Source: Pseudarthrobacter sp. NamE2 (lineage in GTDB: Bacteria; Actinomycetota; Actinomycetes; Actinomycetales; Micrococcaceae). Taken from it: a stretch of DNA of 64,000 nt. The notes below the pieces were generated by a model. It did no database searches and was not told the origin of the DNA. It saw only the letters and a program-made list of their open reading frames with translations. The position numbers and the translations under genes are program-made. This document shows positions 25,816 through 33,305 of the stretch, one piece after another (the first letter of the stretch is position 1; each line of letters begins with the position of its first letter). Where the stretch lies: contig NZ_VAHN01000001.1 of assembly GCF_005796205.1 (NCBI RefSeq), positions 434,001 through 498,000 of the forward strand, read 5' to 3'.

Positions 25816-25833
25816 CCGTTACGGCGCCGTTAC
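25816..25833 (-). promoter_or_regulatory. SARP-box-like direct repeat upstream of the esterase gene
   Basis: On the minus strand GTAACGG occurs at 25833-25827 and 25822-25816, spaced 11 bp (7+4), 74 bases before the esterase start. No clear -10 hexamer is evident at the expected distance. Confidence 0.5.
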
Positions 25834-25873
25834 CGGGCGCCTTTGGTGCCTTCAGGCACCTACGCGCCAAGCG

Positions 25874-25891
25874 GTAATGCGCCAGTAACGC
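25874..25891 (+). promoter_or_regulatory. SARP-box-like direct repeat upstream of the metalloprotease gene
   Basis: GTAATGC (25874-25880) and GTAACGC (25885-25891) are spaced 11 bp (7+4). A TTCACT at 25900-25905 is a possible -10 at the SARP-typical distance. The protease start at 25979 has its own GAGGAG ribosome binding site, so this transcript would have a leader. Confidence 0.55.
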
Positions 25892-25978
25892 GGCCGCGGT
25901 TCACTGGGACGAGGCCGTCCTGCAGGCCGGCTCAGCGGGGCGGGAGCCACCGGGAGCGTCGGCAGAGGAGAACACACC

Positions 25979-27007
25979 ATGAACGCACAGGATGCCCGGC
26001 CGCACTGCGACGTGAAGCCGCAGACCCGCGCCGTGCTGCGTCCCGACCTCGCACCCGGCAGGGAGAGGCTTATCCGCCGCCTGAGGGCGAAGTGGGTGAA
26101 CGGCACGGTGCTGCACTTCTGTTTCTTCGAAGGCCCGGCGCCGCAGAAGGCCGCGGTGCGGAAGGCCTTCCAGGAATGGAAGGACCTGGGCATCGGGCTG
26201 GAGTTCACCGAGGTGTCCGACCGCAGCGAGGCAGAAGTCCGGATCGCCTTCGACCAGGGTGATGGGTCCTGGTCCTACGTGGGGCGGGACGTGCTGGAAA
26301 TCAGCATGACGGAGCCAACCATGAACTTCGGTTGGGACCTCACCGATGACTACGGCCGCACCACTGCGCTGCACGAGATCGGGCACACACTCGGCATGCC
26401 GCATGAGCACCAGAATCCGTTCGCCGGGATCGTTTGGGACGAACCCAGGGTCTACGAGTACTTTGGCGGGGCGCCGAACCACTGGCCGCCGGAGCAGACC
26501 CTGCACAATGTGTTGCGGAAGATCGACCCAAGCGAGGTGGAGGGCTCCCCGTGGGATCCCGACTCCGTGATGGAGTACTGGTTTCCGGCGGGCCTCATCA
26601 AGGAACCTGCGCGGTTCCAGGCAGGCCTGAACCCGCCAGGCGGCCTGTCCGACGCGGACAAGGAATGGGTGCGGAAGTTCTTTCCCGCCGTCAAGGCCGA
26701 ACTGCCCCTCCTGGACCCGTTCAGGTCTGTGCCGCTCTCGCTGGAACCGGCGGAGCAGGCGGACTTCGCCTTGGAACCGGGCGCCTCGCGGACGTACGAG
26801 ATAGCCACGTTCGGGACAGCGGACACGGTCCTGGTGCTGTTCGAGGACGTCGACGGCGAGCTGCGTTTCGTCGCCGGTGATGACGACAGCGGCGAGGACC
26901 GCAATTCCCGCCTTTCAGCCAAGCTTTTCCAGGGACGGCGTTACGTGGTGCGGGTGCGGCTCTACTGGGCCGGCGAGTCCGGGCAGACCGCCCTCATGTA
27001 TTGGTGA
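25979..27007 (+). CDS. zinc metalloprotease (HExxHxxGxxH type) with C-terminal PPC-like domain
   Basis: A 342-residue protein. The zinc site HEIGHTLGMPHEHQNP (about residues 131-146) is the metzincin/astacin-like HExxHxxGxxHE motif, and SVMEYW is the Met-turn equivalent. The last about 80 residues (EQADFALEPGASRTYEIATFGTADT, then RLSAKLFQGRRYVVRVRLYW) resemble a prepeptidase C-terminal beta-sandwich. No signal peptide or propeptide is visible, which is odd for this protease class. It is preceded by GAGGAG and by SARP-box-like repeats. Confidence 0.85.
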   Translation: MNAQDARPHCDVKPQTRAVLRPDLAPGRERLIRRLRAKWVNGTVLHFCFFEGPAPQKAAVRKAFQEWKDLGIGLEFTEVSDRSEAEVRIAFDQGDGSWSYVGRDVLEISMTEPTMNFGWDLTDDYGRTTALHEIGHTLGMPHEHQNPFAGIVWDEPRVYEYFGGAPNHWPPEQTLHNVLRKIDPSEVEGSPWDPDSVMEYWFPAGLIKEPARFQAGLNPPGGLSDADKEWVRKFFPAVKAELPLLDPFRSVPLSLEPAEQADFALEPGASRTYEIATFGTADTVLVLFEDVDGELRFVAGDDDSGEDRNSRLSAKLFQGRRYVVRVRLYWAGESGQTALMYW

Positions 27008-27170
27008 ATCCTGTTCCCGAACCGGGCGGTGAACCGGCCCTGCCCGTCCCGAACCATCTGTCAAACCCGCAGCGCCCGGGAAGCTCAATATTCTCCGAAT
27101 TCTTGCTAAAGGAAAGCCGGCTCCCAGGTCTCGTGAGGCAGGATGGGTGCTGGGAACGGGGCCGGCGGAG
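27008..27170. other. intergenic, no feature seen
   Basis: About 160 bases between the metalloprotease stop and the small gene at 27171. No hairpin terminator and no GTAACGC pair were found here. Confidence 0.4.
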
Positions 27171-27437
27171 ATGGGGGAGACCATGCGAGGGGACGACGTT
27201 GGGGCAGGACCTGATGATGGGCTGGAAGGCTTCAGTGCCGGTCCGGATGCCGGCACCCTGGTGATCCGCACGTGGCATGAACACGAGGGGCAACCCCCTG
27301 GCTTCCGGGCGAGGATCACCTACGGTCCGGCCCTGCGCAACCAGCAGACAACCGTCTCGGCAGCCGACCCGGACAAGGTCCTACACGTTGTCAAGCAGTG
27401 GCTGCTGAACCAGTCGGCTGCTCCCGGCGGGCACTAG
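27171..27437 (+). CDS. small hypothetical protein
   Basis: An 88-residue protein (a frame-open ATG at 27147 is also possible). After an acidic N-terminus it has TLVIRTWHEHEGQPPGFRARITYG, then a C-terminal KVLHVVKQWLLNQSA. This beta-strand then helix pattern I associate with small actinobacterial hypotheticals of unknown function. ATG 27171 is preceded by GGCGGAG, and ATG 27183 by GGGGGAG. The last 57 bases overlap the convergent SARP gene. Confidence 0.55.
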   Translation: MGETMRGDDVGAGPDDGLEGFSAGPDAGTLVIRTWHEHEGQPPGFRARITYGPALRNQQTTVSAADPDKVLHVVKQWLLNQSAAPGGH

Positions 27438-28169
27438 CTGCACGTCCGCGGACCGGGGCCGCTGTCCCCTGGCACCGCTAATCAGCTGCCTCAGCGCGTC
27501 CGATGGTGTGGCGCCCATGTCCTCCGCCAGCTGTTCCCGATACTTCTCGTAGGCCAGCATGGCGCTGGCCACATTCCCCTGTGCGAGCTCTGCTGCCACC
27601 AGGACCCGTACAGCGCTCTCGTAGAGGGGTTCAATTGCCAGAGCCGCGATTGCAGCCTCTGCTGCGGCCTCGTGGTTCCCCTGGCCGGCGAACTGCCGCG
27701 ACAGCAGCGTGAAGGCGCGGAGCCGGTCGTGCCGCAGCCGCCCCTGCTCGAACAGCACCCAGTCCTCGTACCAGCCCGGGAGGAACTCGAGGTCGCGCAA
27801 CTCCTGAAGCCTGCCCGCCGCCGTCGTTCCACCCGGAAGGGCTGCTTCTTTCAGGACCGCCCGCACGGTATGCAGGTCAACGCCGACCCTGTCGTGGAGG
27901 GACAGCAGCGCACCGTCCTTGACCAGCAGGCCGGGCAGCTGCCGGGTGACCAGGTGGACGGTAACACGTAGGCTTTCCAGTGCTTTCGCTTCCGGATACT
28001 CCGGCCACAGCATACCGGCGATGTAAGTCCGGAGGCTGGGACCGCGGACAGCCAGGGCGGCAATCAGCCGCTGTTGGCGTGCTGCAACGTGAACGGTGAT
28101 CCCGTCCTGGCGGAGCTGCCAGGACTGCATGAGGTCCAGCTCATAAATTCCATAGTCATCAATGCCCAT
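27381..28169 (-). CDS. SARP-family transcriptional regulator (winged helix + BTAD)
   Basis: A 262-residue regulator. The N-terminal winged-helix DNA-binding domain (about residues 5-95) reads LMQSWQLRQDGITVHVAARQQRLIAALAV, then MLWPEYPEAKALESLRVTVHLVTRQLPGLL. The bacterial transcriptional activation domain follows, ending AMLAYEKYREQLAEDMGATPSDALRQLI, the typical BTAD helices. SARPs activate promoters by binding heptameric direct repeats with 11-bp period; such repeats precede the three neighbouring hydrolase genes, so those are its likely targets. The frame opens at ATG 28205; ATG 28169 fits the family start better. There is no ATPase domain, so it is of the small SARP type. Confidence 0.88.
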   Translation of the reverse strand: MGIDDYGIYELDLMQSWQLRQDGITVHVAARQQRLIAALAVRGPSLRTYIAGMLWPEYPEAKALESLRVTVHLVTRQLPGLLVKDGALLSLHDRVGVDLHTVRAVLKEAALPGGTTAAGRLQELRDLEFLPGWYEDWVLFEQGRLRHDRLRAFTLLSRQFAGQGNHEAAAEAAIAALAIEPLYESAVRVLVAAELAQGNVASAMLAYEKYREQLAEDMGATPSDALRQLISGARGQRPRSADVQLVPAGSSRLVQQPLLDNV

Positions 28170-28485
28170 GGCTACCCGATCTGAGCAGGCGGTAAGGCAC
28201 CGCATCCGTATGATCGAGGATCCTCAGGTTGAGGTTTAAAGTCAATCAGCAAATCCCCCAATTTGCGTAAGGAGAGACGCCTCTCAGACGCGCTGCGCAT
28301 CGGGCGGGAAGGGCGGACACCAGCGTGAGGAAAAAGGATTTATGTAGCGCAGGTAGTGAAGTTCCAGGTTACTCCGGCCCCACTGCACATTGCGTGCCGG
28401 AGGCTATGTGGCGCCTGCTGCCCGGACAGCGGTAGTTTTGGTGTACTTTTCCCTCGAAGCAGCCGAGGTACCGGAGGTGCCGCTG
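28170..28485. other. intergenic/leader region between SARP gene and antiporter
   Basis: Divergent control region of about 315 bases. It contains the upstream ATG (28205) of the SARP frame and the TTG-opened extension (28390) of the antiporter frame. No GTAACGC-type repeat is present, so SARP autoregulation through that element is not indicated. No clear promoter was assigned. Confidence 0.35.
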
Positions 28486-29682
28486 GTGCATAGCCTGTCC
28501 ACATCGCTGGTGCTGATTGCCCTGGTGGCCATCCTTGCGCCCCTGGCTGCACGCCTGCTTGACCGCACGGTCAGGGTGCCGATTGTGGTGTTCGAGATTG
28601 TCCTCGGTATCCTGCTGGGCCCCAGCCTGCTGGGTTGGATCCAGCCCACCGAGTTCGTCGATACGCTGGCGCAGTTCGGGCTGGCCATGCTGTTTTTCGT
28701 TGCCGGCAACGAAATCGATGTCGCCCTGATCCGCGGCCGGCCCGCCCGCCGCGCCTTCGCAGGCTGGGTTGTCTCGCTGGCAGCAGGCATTGGAGCCGGA
28801 TTTGTCCTGGCTCCCGGACCCGGGGGTGCCGTGATCATTGGCGTCGCACTCTGCTCCACAGCCCTGGGGGCGCTGTTGCCGATTATGCGCGACGCCGGCG
28901 AGTCCAGTACCCCGCTCGGTGTCGCCGTCACCGCGTTGGGAGCAGCCGGGGAGTTTGGCCCGCTGGTTGCAATCTCACTGTTCTTCAGCGGCAGGGAACT
29001 GGGACCGGCATCGGCAGTGCTGCTCGGGTTTGTGCTCCTGACCGGGCTGGCGATCTTTCTGGCCTCCCGGGCGCGGCACACCCTGCTGCACACACAGGTC
29101 ACCAGAACCCTTCATACCAGCGGCCAGTTCGCGGTCCGGTCCATCATGTTCATCCTCACCGTGCTTGTGGTGCTGAGCATGGTACTGGGACTGGACATGC
29201 TCCTCGGGGCATTCGCCGCCGGAGTTCTGTGGAAGGTGGCGATTGCCCGCGCTCCCGAACGGGACAGGACGGTCATCGAAGCGAAGGTCGATGCCGTCGC
29301 GTTCGGGTTCCTGGTGCCGGTCTTTTTCATCGACACAGGCGTCGCCTTTGACCTTCGGGCCCTCACTGCGAGTCCGGCGGCCCTTGCCCTCGTGCCGCTG
29401 TTCCTGTTCCTCCTGCTGGTGATCCGCGGCCTGCCGTCATTGCTCGCCGCTCCCGCCGGGTCCGCCGCCGCCAGCAAGCGGGCGGTCATGCTGTTCGGTG
29501 CCACGGGACTGCCGATCATCGTAGCGGTGACAGCCATTGGCAGGGACCAAAACCTCATTTCCAGCGCAACCGCATCTGCGCTCGTGGGGGCGGGAATGCT
29601 CTCCTTACTCCTGTTCCCGTTGCTGGCGCTAGGCCAGCACCAGCGCGCGATGTCTGCGGGGGCGGCCAAAGATGCTTACTAA
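28486..29682 (+). CDS. cation:proton antiporter (Kef/CPA2-type)
   Basis: A 398-residue integral membrane protein with about 12 transmembrane segments. It begins HSLSTSLVLIALVAILAPLAARLL and contains VVFEIVLGILLGPSLLG, QFGLAMLFFVAGNEID, SSTPLGVAVTALGAAGEFGPLV and FGFLVPVFFIDTGVAFDL, which follow the sodium/hydrogen exchanger fold. There is no TrkA-N domain. GTG 28486 is chosen because GGAGG lies 8 bases upstream; the frame is open 96 bases further. Likely role: K+ or Na+/H+ exchange. Confidence 0.85.
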   Translation: MHSLSTSLVLIALVAILAPLAARLLDRTVRVPIVVFEIVLGILLGPSLLGWIQPTEFVDTLAQFGLAMLFFVAGNEIDVALIRGRPARRAFAGWVVSLAAGIGAGFVLAPGPGGAVIIGVALCSTALGALLPIMRDAGESSTPLGVAVTALGAAGEFGPLVAISLFFSGRELGPASAVLLGFVLLTGLAIFLASRARHTLLHTQVTRTLHTSGQFAVRSIMFILTVLVVLSMVLGLDMLLGAFAAGVLWKVAIARAPERDRTVIEAKVDAVAFGFLVPVFFIDTGVAFDLRALTASPAALALVPLFLFLLLVIRGLPSLLAAPAGSAAASKRAVMLFGATGLPIIVAVTAIGRDQNLISSATASALVGAGMLSLLLFPLLALGQHQRAMSAGAAKDAY

Positions 29683-30056
29683 GGCTGCGCCAGCCCTCTC
29701 GGGTTCCGATTGCGGTCGATGGAACGCCGGATCCCGACGATCCTGACGGCAACTCCTGCCAGGACCAGACCGATCCCCAAGGCCATCAAACTCCACACCG
29801 GCACGGCCGCGGCATCGATATTGCGGTAGCATTCGGCCGCCAGGCCGGTGATGTGCATCTGCGCATCGGCCTCTTCCGCAGCGCGGCTTTCCGGGAGCAG
29901 AGGGCTGCCGCAGAGCGGCCCCGCCGGCCTTAAACCGACAACGACACTCAGGACATGCAGGGCCAAACCAACGGCAATCGTCAATATCCACCCACGCCGT
30001 TGGCGAAGGTCTTCATTGAGCCCTTTGGTCTTGTTTCCCCGCGACTGAACCTCCAT
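29679..30056 (-). CDS. hypothetical membrane protein, two TM segments
   Basis: A 125-residue protein starting MEVQSRGNKTKGLNEDLRQRRG. A first transmembrane segment (about 23-42, ILTIAVGLALHVLSVVVGLRP) is followed by an extracytoplasmic loop with two Cys (CGSPLLPES and AAECYRN). A second segment (about 87-109, VWSLMALGIGLVLAGVAVRIVG) leads to a basic C-terminus. No family is recognised. A TATGCT sequence just upstream could be a -10 giving a nearly leaderless mRNA. The stop overlaps the antiporter stop region by 4 bases. Confidence 0.6.
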   Translation of the reverse strand: MEVQSRGNKTKGLNEDLRQRRGWILTIAVGLALHVLSVVVGLRPAGPLCGSPLLPESRAAEEADAQMHITGLAAECYRNIDAAAVPVWSLMALGIGLVLAGVAVRIVGIRRSIDRNRNPRGLAQP

Positions 30057-30138
30057 GTTCAGAGCATAGTGAGGGTCAAAGTGTTTTGCAGGCCGCCCCT
30101 CCCCTGCCGTGCGGTACTTCTGCTGTTGTGGCACGCCG

Positions 30139-30861
30139 CTACCGGCAACCTGTAAGGATGCCTGCAATGGCATCGCGCTCGGCCCTGGTGACCCAGAGCT
30201 GGTACTTCGCCTTGACGGCAGTTTGGCGGGCGACATACTCGCACCGGAATGCCCTGTTGGGCGGCAGCCAGGTGGCCGCGTCCTTGTCACCCTTCGCTGA
30301 GTTTGTGGGCCCGTCAGCGGCCATGAGGTTCAGCGGGTCATTGGCGAATTCCTTCCGCCTGTCGGCGGTGAGCTGCTGTGCGCCTTTCTGCCATGCGTCG
30401 CTGAGCGGAACGATGTGGTCGATCTGTACGTCCGAGCTCGTGTCCTGCCCGCGGACGAAGTTGATGGTTGTGCCCGTGTACTTGTCCGCGAGGGTCCCTT
30501 CAGCGACTACGCAGTTGTTGGTGCCGGGCTTGAAGGTTTCGTTGGCCAGGTCCCGGGCGAGGATGTCATTGCGGGTGTCGCAACCGTTGTGGTCGGTATC
30601 AGCCCACGCCGGTCCAAACTCATCCCGGGTGTAGCCGGTCTTCGGGGCGCGTCCCTTCACCGGAATGCCTTCGAGTTGGACCAGGGCATCGGCGGCATTG
30701 CTGCCGGAAGCTGATCCTCCCGCCCCTGGATGACCGGCAGCGGTGCCCTGGGCAGATTCGATCGCCTCAAGGGCGTTGGCTGCGGCATCACAACCGACAA
30801 GGGAGCCGGCCAGGAAAAGGGCGGCGACGGCGGTCAGGGCCGGGGTGACGGAGCGGATGAT
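30139..30861 (-). CDS. HNH (DUF1524-like) nuclease lipoprotein with non-canonical start
   Basis: The C-terminal 170 residues are an HNH-type nuclease: ADTDHNGCDTRNDILARDL, QIDHIVPLSDAWQKGAQQL (catalytic DH), NDPLNLMAADGPTNSAKGDKDAATWLP. The frame continues upstream of the GTG at 30660 into a clear lipoprotein signal (IIRSVTPALTAVAALFLAGSLVGC, lipobox LVGC) plus an Ala/Gly/Ser linker, so the true protein must start further upstream. No ATG, GTG or TTG exists in frame between the signal and a TAG. An AGAAGGA ribosome binding site lies 7 bases before an ATC codon (30861-30859), which is therefore the likely start or a mutated ATG. Probably a secreted, membrane-anchored nuclease. Confidence 0.7.
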   Translation of the reverse strand: MIRSVTPALTAVAALFLAGSLVGCDAAANALEAIESAQGTAAGHPGAGGSASGSNAADALVQLEGIPVKGRAPKTGYTRDEFGPAWADTDHNGCDTRNDILARDLANETFKPGTNNCVVAEGTLADKYTGTTINFVRGQDTSSDVQIDHIVPLSDAWQKGAQQLTADRRKEFANDPLNLMAADGPTNSAKGDKDAATWLPPNRAFRCEYVARQTAVKAKYQLWVTRAERDAIAGILTGCR

Positions 30862-31011
30862 CTGACGGTCCTTCTGTTGATATGGGGCTGTTCCACGCTA
30901 TCTGCCCTCACAACTTGTCGGCCGGAGGCACACCTGTGGTGCCCGTCACAGGCCACCGCTGTGCGGCCAGCGCCTCGTGGTCAAGCTTTCCGGTCAGCCC
31001 GCCCACCCCCG
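30862..31011. other. upstream region of the HNH lipoprotein gene
   Basis: Contains the AGAAGGA ribosome binding site (30869-30875) of the HNH lipoprotein on the minus strand. No coding signal of its own is seen. Confidence 0.4.
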
Positions 31012-31230
31012 CAGCTGGCCGACCTGCCGGATGTTCCCAGGCCCGGTGCCAGTGAGGACGTGCCGCCCCCTGGCCCGTTCCGGACCTTCCAGGCGCCCAT
31101 CCGGGACATCGCCGATTTGAGCGGGCTCAACCTGGACCGGCTCATCGCAACCTGGACCGGATGCCCATCACAGCGCCCCGGGGTACCTCGCGCACCGGAA
31201 CTACCTGGCAGGTACTGTCCGTACCTGAGG
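31012..31230 (+). pseudogene. remnant of a non-specific endonuclease C-terminus
   Basis: One frame (31012-31149) encodes QLADLPDVPRPG and FRTFQAPIRDIADLSGLNL. As I recall the family, this resembles the C-terminal tail of actinobacterial NucA-type endonucleases. Just after it, another frame gives RTGTTWQVLSVPE, resembling the final strand of the same domain, so a frameshift separates them. The catalytic DRGH part is absent and there is no plausible start. Treated as a decayed gene; the resemblance is from memory and weak. Confidence 0.33.
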
Positions 31231-31404
31231 CAGCGGGATGCCGACGCCCCGGTAGACAGGGTCGAGGTCGCTGAAGCCATGCTGGGAACCGCAGCCTGAA
31301 GCTGTCTTTAACCCGTAGGCATCGCGGCCCCCAGCATGGATTAGCCAAATCTAAAGCGCCCTGATTAACGCCACGTAAACAGCGCTTAGTGCCCCTCCTG
31401 GATC

Positions 31405-31432
31405 TTGACAGTTAATCCTCGGAGCCTAGAGT
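31405..31432 (+). promoter_or_regulatory. sigma-70-type promoter upstream of the Ser/Thr kinase region
   Basis: TTGACA (31405-31410), 16-base spacer, TAGAGT (31427-31432). It lies 235 bases before the kinase start and would give a long leader containing an imperfect hairpin (CGGAAAT 31489-31495 with ATTTCCG 31525-31531; GTGCTGC 31498-31504 with GCAGCAC 31513-31519) and the TACTAAG element. Confidence 0.5.
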
Positions 31433-31562
31433 CCCGCTGTCCCACGGCTACTACGTCTCCTCCGGCAGCACGGACGAGAATGGCCATCCGGAAATTTGTG
31501 CTGCATCCGGAGGCAGCACGGGCCATTTCCGTTGGTAGTTTCGCCGGCAGGGTGTGATCTAA

Positions 31563-31580
31563 TACTAAGCAGCCTTACTA
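31563..31580. promoter_or_regulatory. palindromic element TACTAAGCAGCCTTACTA before the kinase gene
   Basis: Imperfect palindrome 88 bases before the kinase start. Its reverse complement TAGTAAGGCTGCTTAGTA resembles the repeated TAGTAAGCTTGCTGA at 5196-5232. A near copy in inverse orientation (AGTAAGGTCTCTTAGTA, 33301-33317) lies across the kinase stop codon. Candidate operator or recombination-type repeat. Confidence 0.45.
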
Positions 31581-31667
31581 CCTTGCCCCGTACAGGTTCG
31601 TAATGCGGACTGGTAATAATATCGCGCGGAGCAGGACGACAACAAGCAAGATTTTTTAGGAGCCCGC

Positions 31668-33305
31668 ATGACAGAAGTACAGCGGCCAGCGGTGACAGGC
31701 CAGCTCTTGTGCCAGCGTTACCGGCTCCAGGAACTGATCGGCCGTGGCGCGGCCGCAGCGGTGTATCGGGCCCTTGACGAAGTATTGAGTCGGGAAGTTG
31801 CCCTTAAGGTCTTTTCCAAGGAAGGCGGCGAGCCCGAATTGCTCGCGCGCCAGGAAGCCGAGATCCGGATCCTTGCCCCCCTGATCCACCCGTCCCTGGT
31901 CACCCTGTTCGACGCCGGCACGGACCCGACCAGTGAGCGCACCTTCGTGGTCATGGAGTACGTGCCCGGCCCGGACCTGCGCCGTCATTTGCGGGACGGT
32001 GCGATGGCGCCGGCGGACATCGCGAAGATGGGGTCCGATATCGCTTCCGCGCTGAACTATGTTCACGCCCGGGGCGTGATTCATCGGGACATCAAACCGA
32101 GCAACGTTCTCCTCTACCCCCGCTCCGGCCAGGCCGGTGCCCGGTGGAGGGCAAAGCTCGCAGATTTCGGCATCGCCCGCGTCATGGAGGAAGACCACCT
32201 GACCAGGACGGGCCGCACCGTCGGCACTGCCGCATACCTGAGCCCGGAGCAAGCCCTCGGTAAGCCGCTGGACGGCGCGAGCGACGTCTACTCCCTGGGC
32301 CTGGTGCTACTGGAATGCTTTACACGCCAGGTCGAGTTCCCCGGCAACCACATCGAGTCCGGAGTGGCAAGAATTCACAGGGACCCCGTGATTCCAGACA
32401 CCATCGGGGCTGATTGGAATTCCCTGCTGGCAGCAATGACTGCCCGCCAATCCGCAGAGCGGCCGACCGCCGCGGAAGCCGCCGCCGCGTTGAAGCAATT
32501 GGCGTTGCGGGACAACGCTCCAAGGATGGCCCCTCCGCCCGCAGGCCGGATTCCGACACCAGGATTTGTCACTGCACGTCCCCCTTTGCCACCACGTTCC
32601 CCGGCTGCTTTGCCGCATGCCAGGAAGCCCGGCAAACGTGGCCGGGCCGTCATCGGTGCTGCCCTCGCAGCAGTCATTTTGACCGGTGCCACCACGGCCA
32701 CTTTCGGAGGAAGCGGTCCCGACCAGGCCGCCGCACCGGCCGGCCAGGCAATCCCGGTGCACAACAACCCGGTCGATTACCATCTGGATCAGCTCGAAGC
32801 AGCCCTCCAATCCACCCCCGCGCTCCTGCCACTCGTCAAGGAAGTGCGTCAGGCGGTTACCGCCGGCAACCTGGACGCTGGACTGGCGCATCTGCACCGA
32901 TTGGAAAAAGATGCGACGGACGAAGCCGCCCGGAATGGGTTGACCTTCGAGCAATTCCGGAGCGTTATCAACGCCCTGCGCCTGGTCCGTAATGACCTCC
33001 AAACCCTCCTGGCCTCAGCGGACTCATCGGTGGAAGCACTTCCCGCAGCCATCCCGCCCGCCCCCGAAGCCAACCCAGACCCCGCACCGGCCGTAATTCC
33101 GGAACCTGCGCCAGTGATCATCGTGAACCCTGTGCCAGCCGCCCCGGCGGACAGGGAAGACCCAGTCCAGCAGGAGCACGAAGACCTGGTCAAGCAGGAA
33201 CCAGGCCAAGCCGACGACGACGCGCCCATCGAGGCTGGCCCGGACGACAAGCCCAAACAGGGCAAACCCGACAAACCGGGCGACGGCAAGAACAACAAGC
33301 AGTAA
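31668..33305 (+). CDS. receptor Ser/Thr protein kinase (PknB-like, single TM)
   Basis: A 545-residue kinase. The glycine loop is LIGRGAAAAVY (third Gly replaced by Ala), the ATP Lys is in EVALKVF (K47), the catalytic loop is VIHRDIKPSN (139-146), ADFGIAR is at 165-171 and LSPEQALG carries the activation-segment end. After a Pro-rich linker, one transmembrane segment (about 327-346) leads to an extracellular helical domain (VDYHLDQLEAALQSTPALLPLVKEVRQAV, then NGLTFEQFRSVINALRLVRNDL) and a Pro/acidic tail ending in Lys-rich residues. There are no PASTA repeats. The extracellular part parallels the protein at 4281-4874, suggesting a common ligand. Confidence 0.92.
   Translation: MTEVQRPAVTGQLLCQRYRLQELIGRGAAAAVYRALDEVLSREVALKVFSKEGGEPELLARQEAEIRILAPLIHPSLVTLFDAGTDPTSERTFVVMEYVPGPDLRRHLRDGAMAPADIAKMGSDIASALNYVHARGVIHRDIKPSNVLLYPRSGQAGARWRAKLADFGIARVMEEDHLTRTGRTVGTAAYLSPEQALGKPLDGASDVYSLGLVLLECFTRQVEFPGNHIESGVARIHRDPVIPDTIGADWNSLLAAMTARQSAERPTAAEAAAALKQLALRDNAPRMAPPPAGRIPTPGFVTARPPLPPRSPAALPHARKPGKRGRAVIGAALAAVILTGATTATFGGSGPDQAAAPAGQAIPVHNNPVDYHLDQLEAALQSTPALLPLVKEVRQAVTAGNLDAGLAHLHRLEKDATDEAARNGLTFEQFRSVINALRLVRNDLQTLLASADSSVEALPAAIPPAPEANPDPAPAVIPEPAPVIIVNPVPAAPADREDPVQQEHEDLVKQEPGQADDDAPIEAGPDDKPKQGKPDKPGDGKNNKQ

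Noticed and set aside
31440..31540. Riboswitch in the kinase leader
   Set aside because: A nested hairpin exists (31489-31531), but no conserved riboswitch core was recognised.
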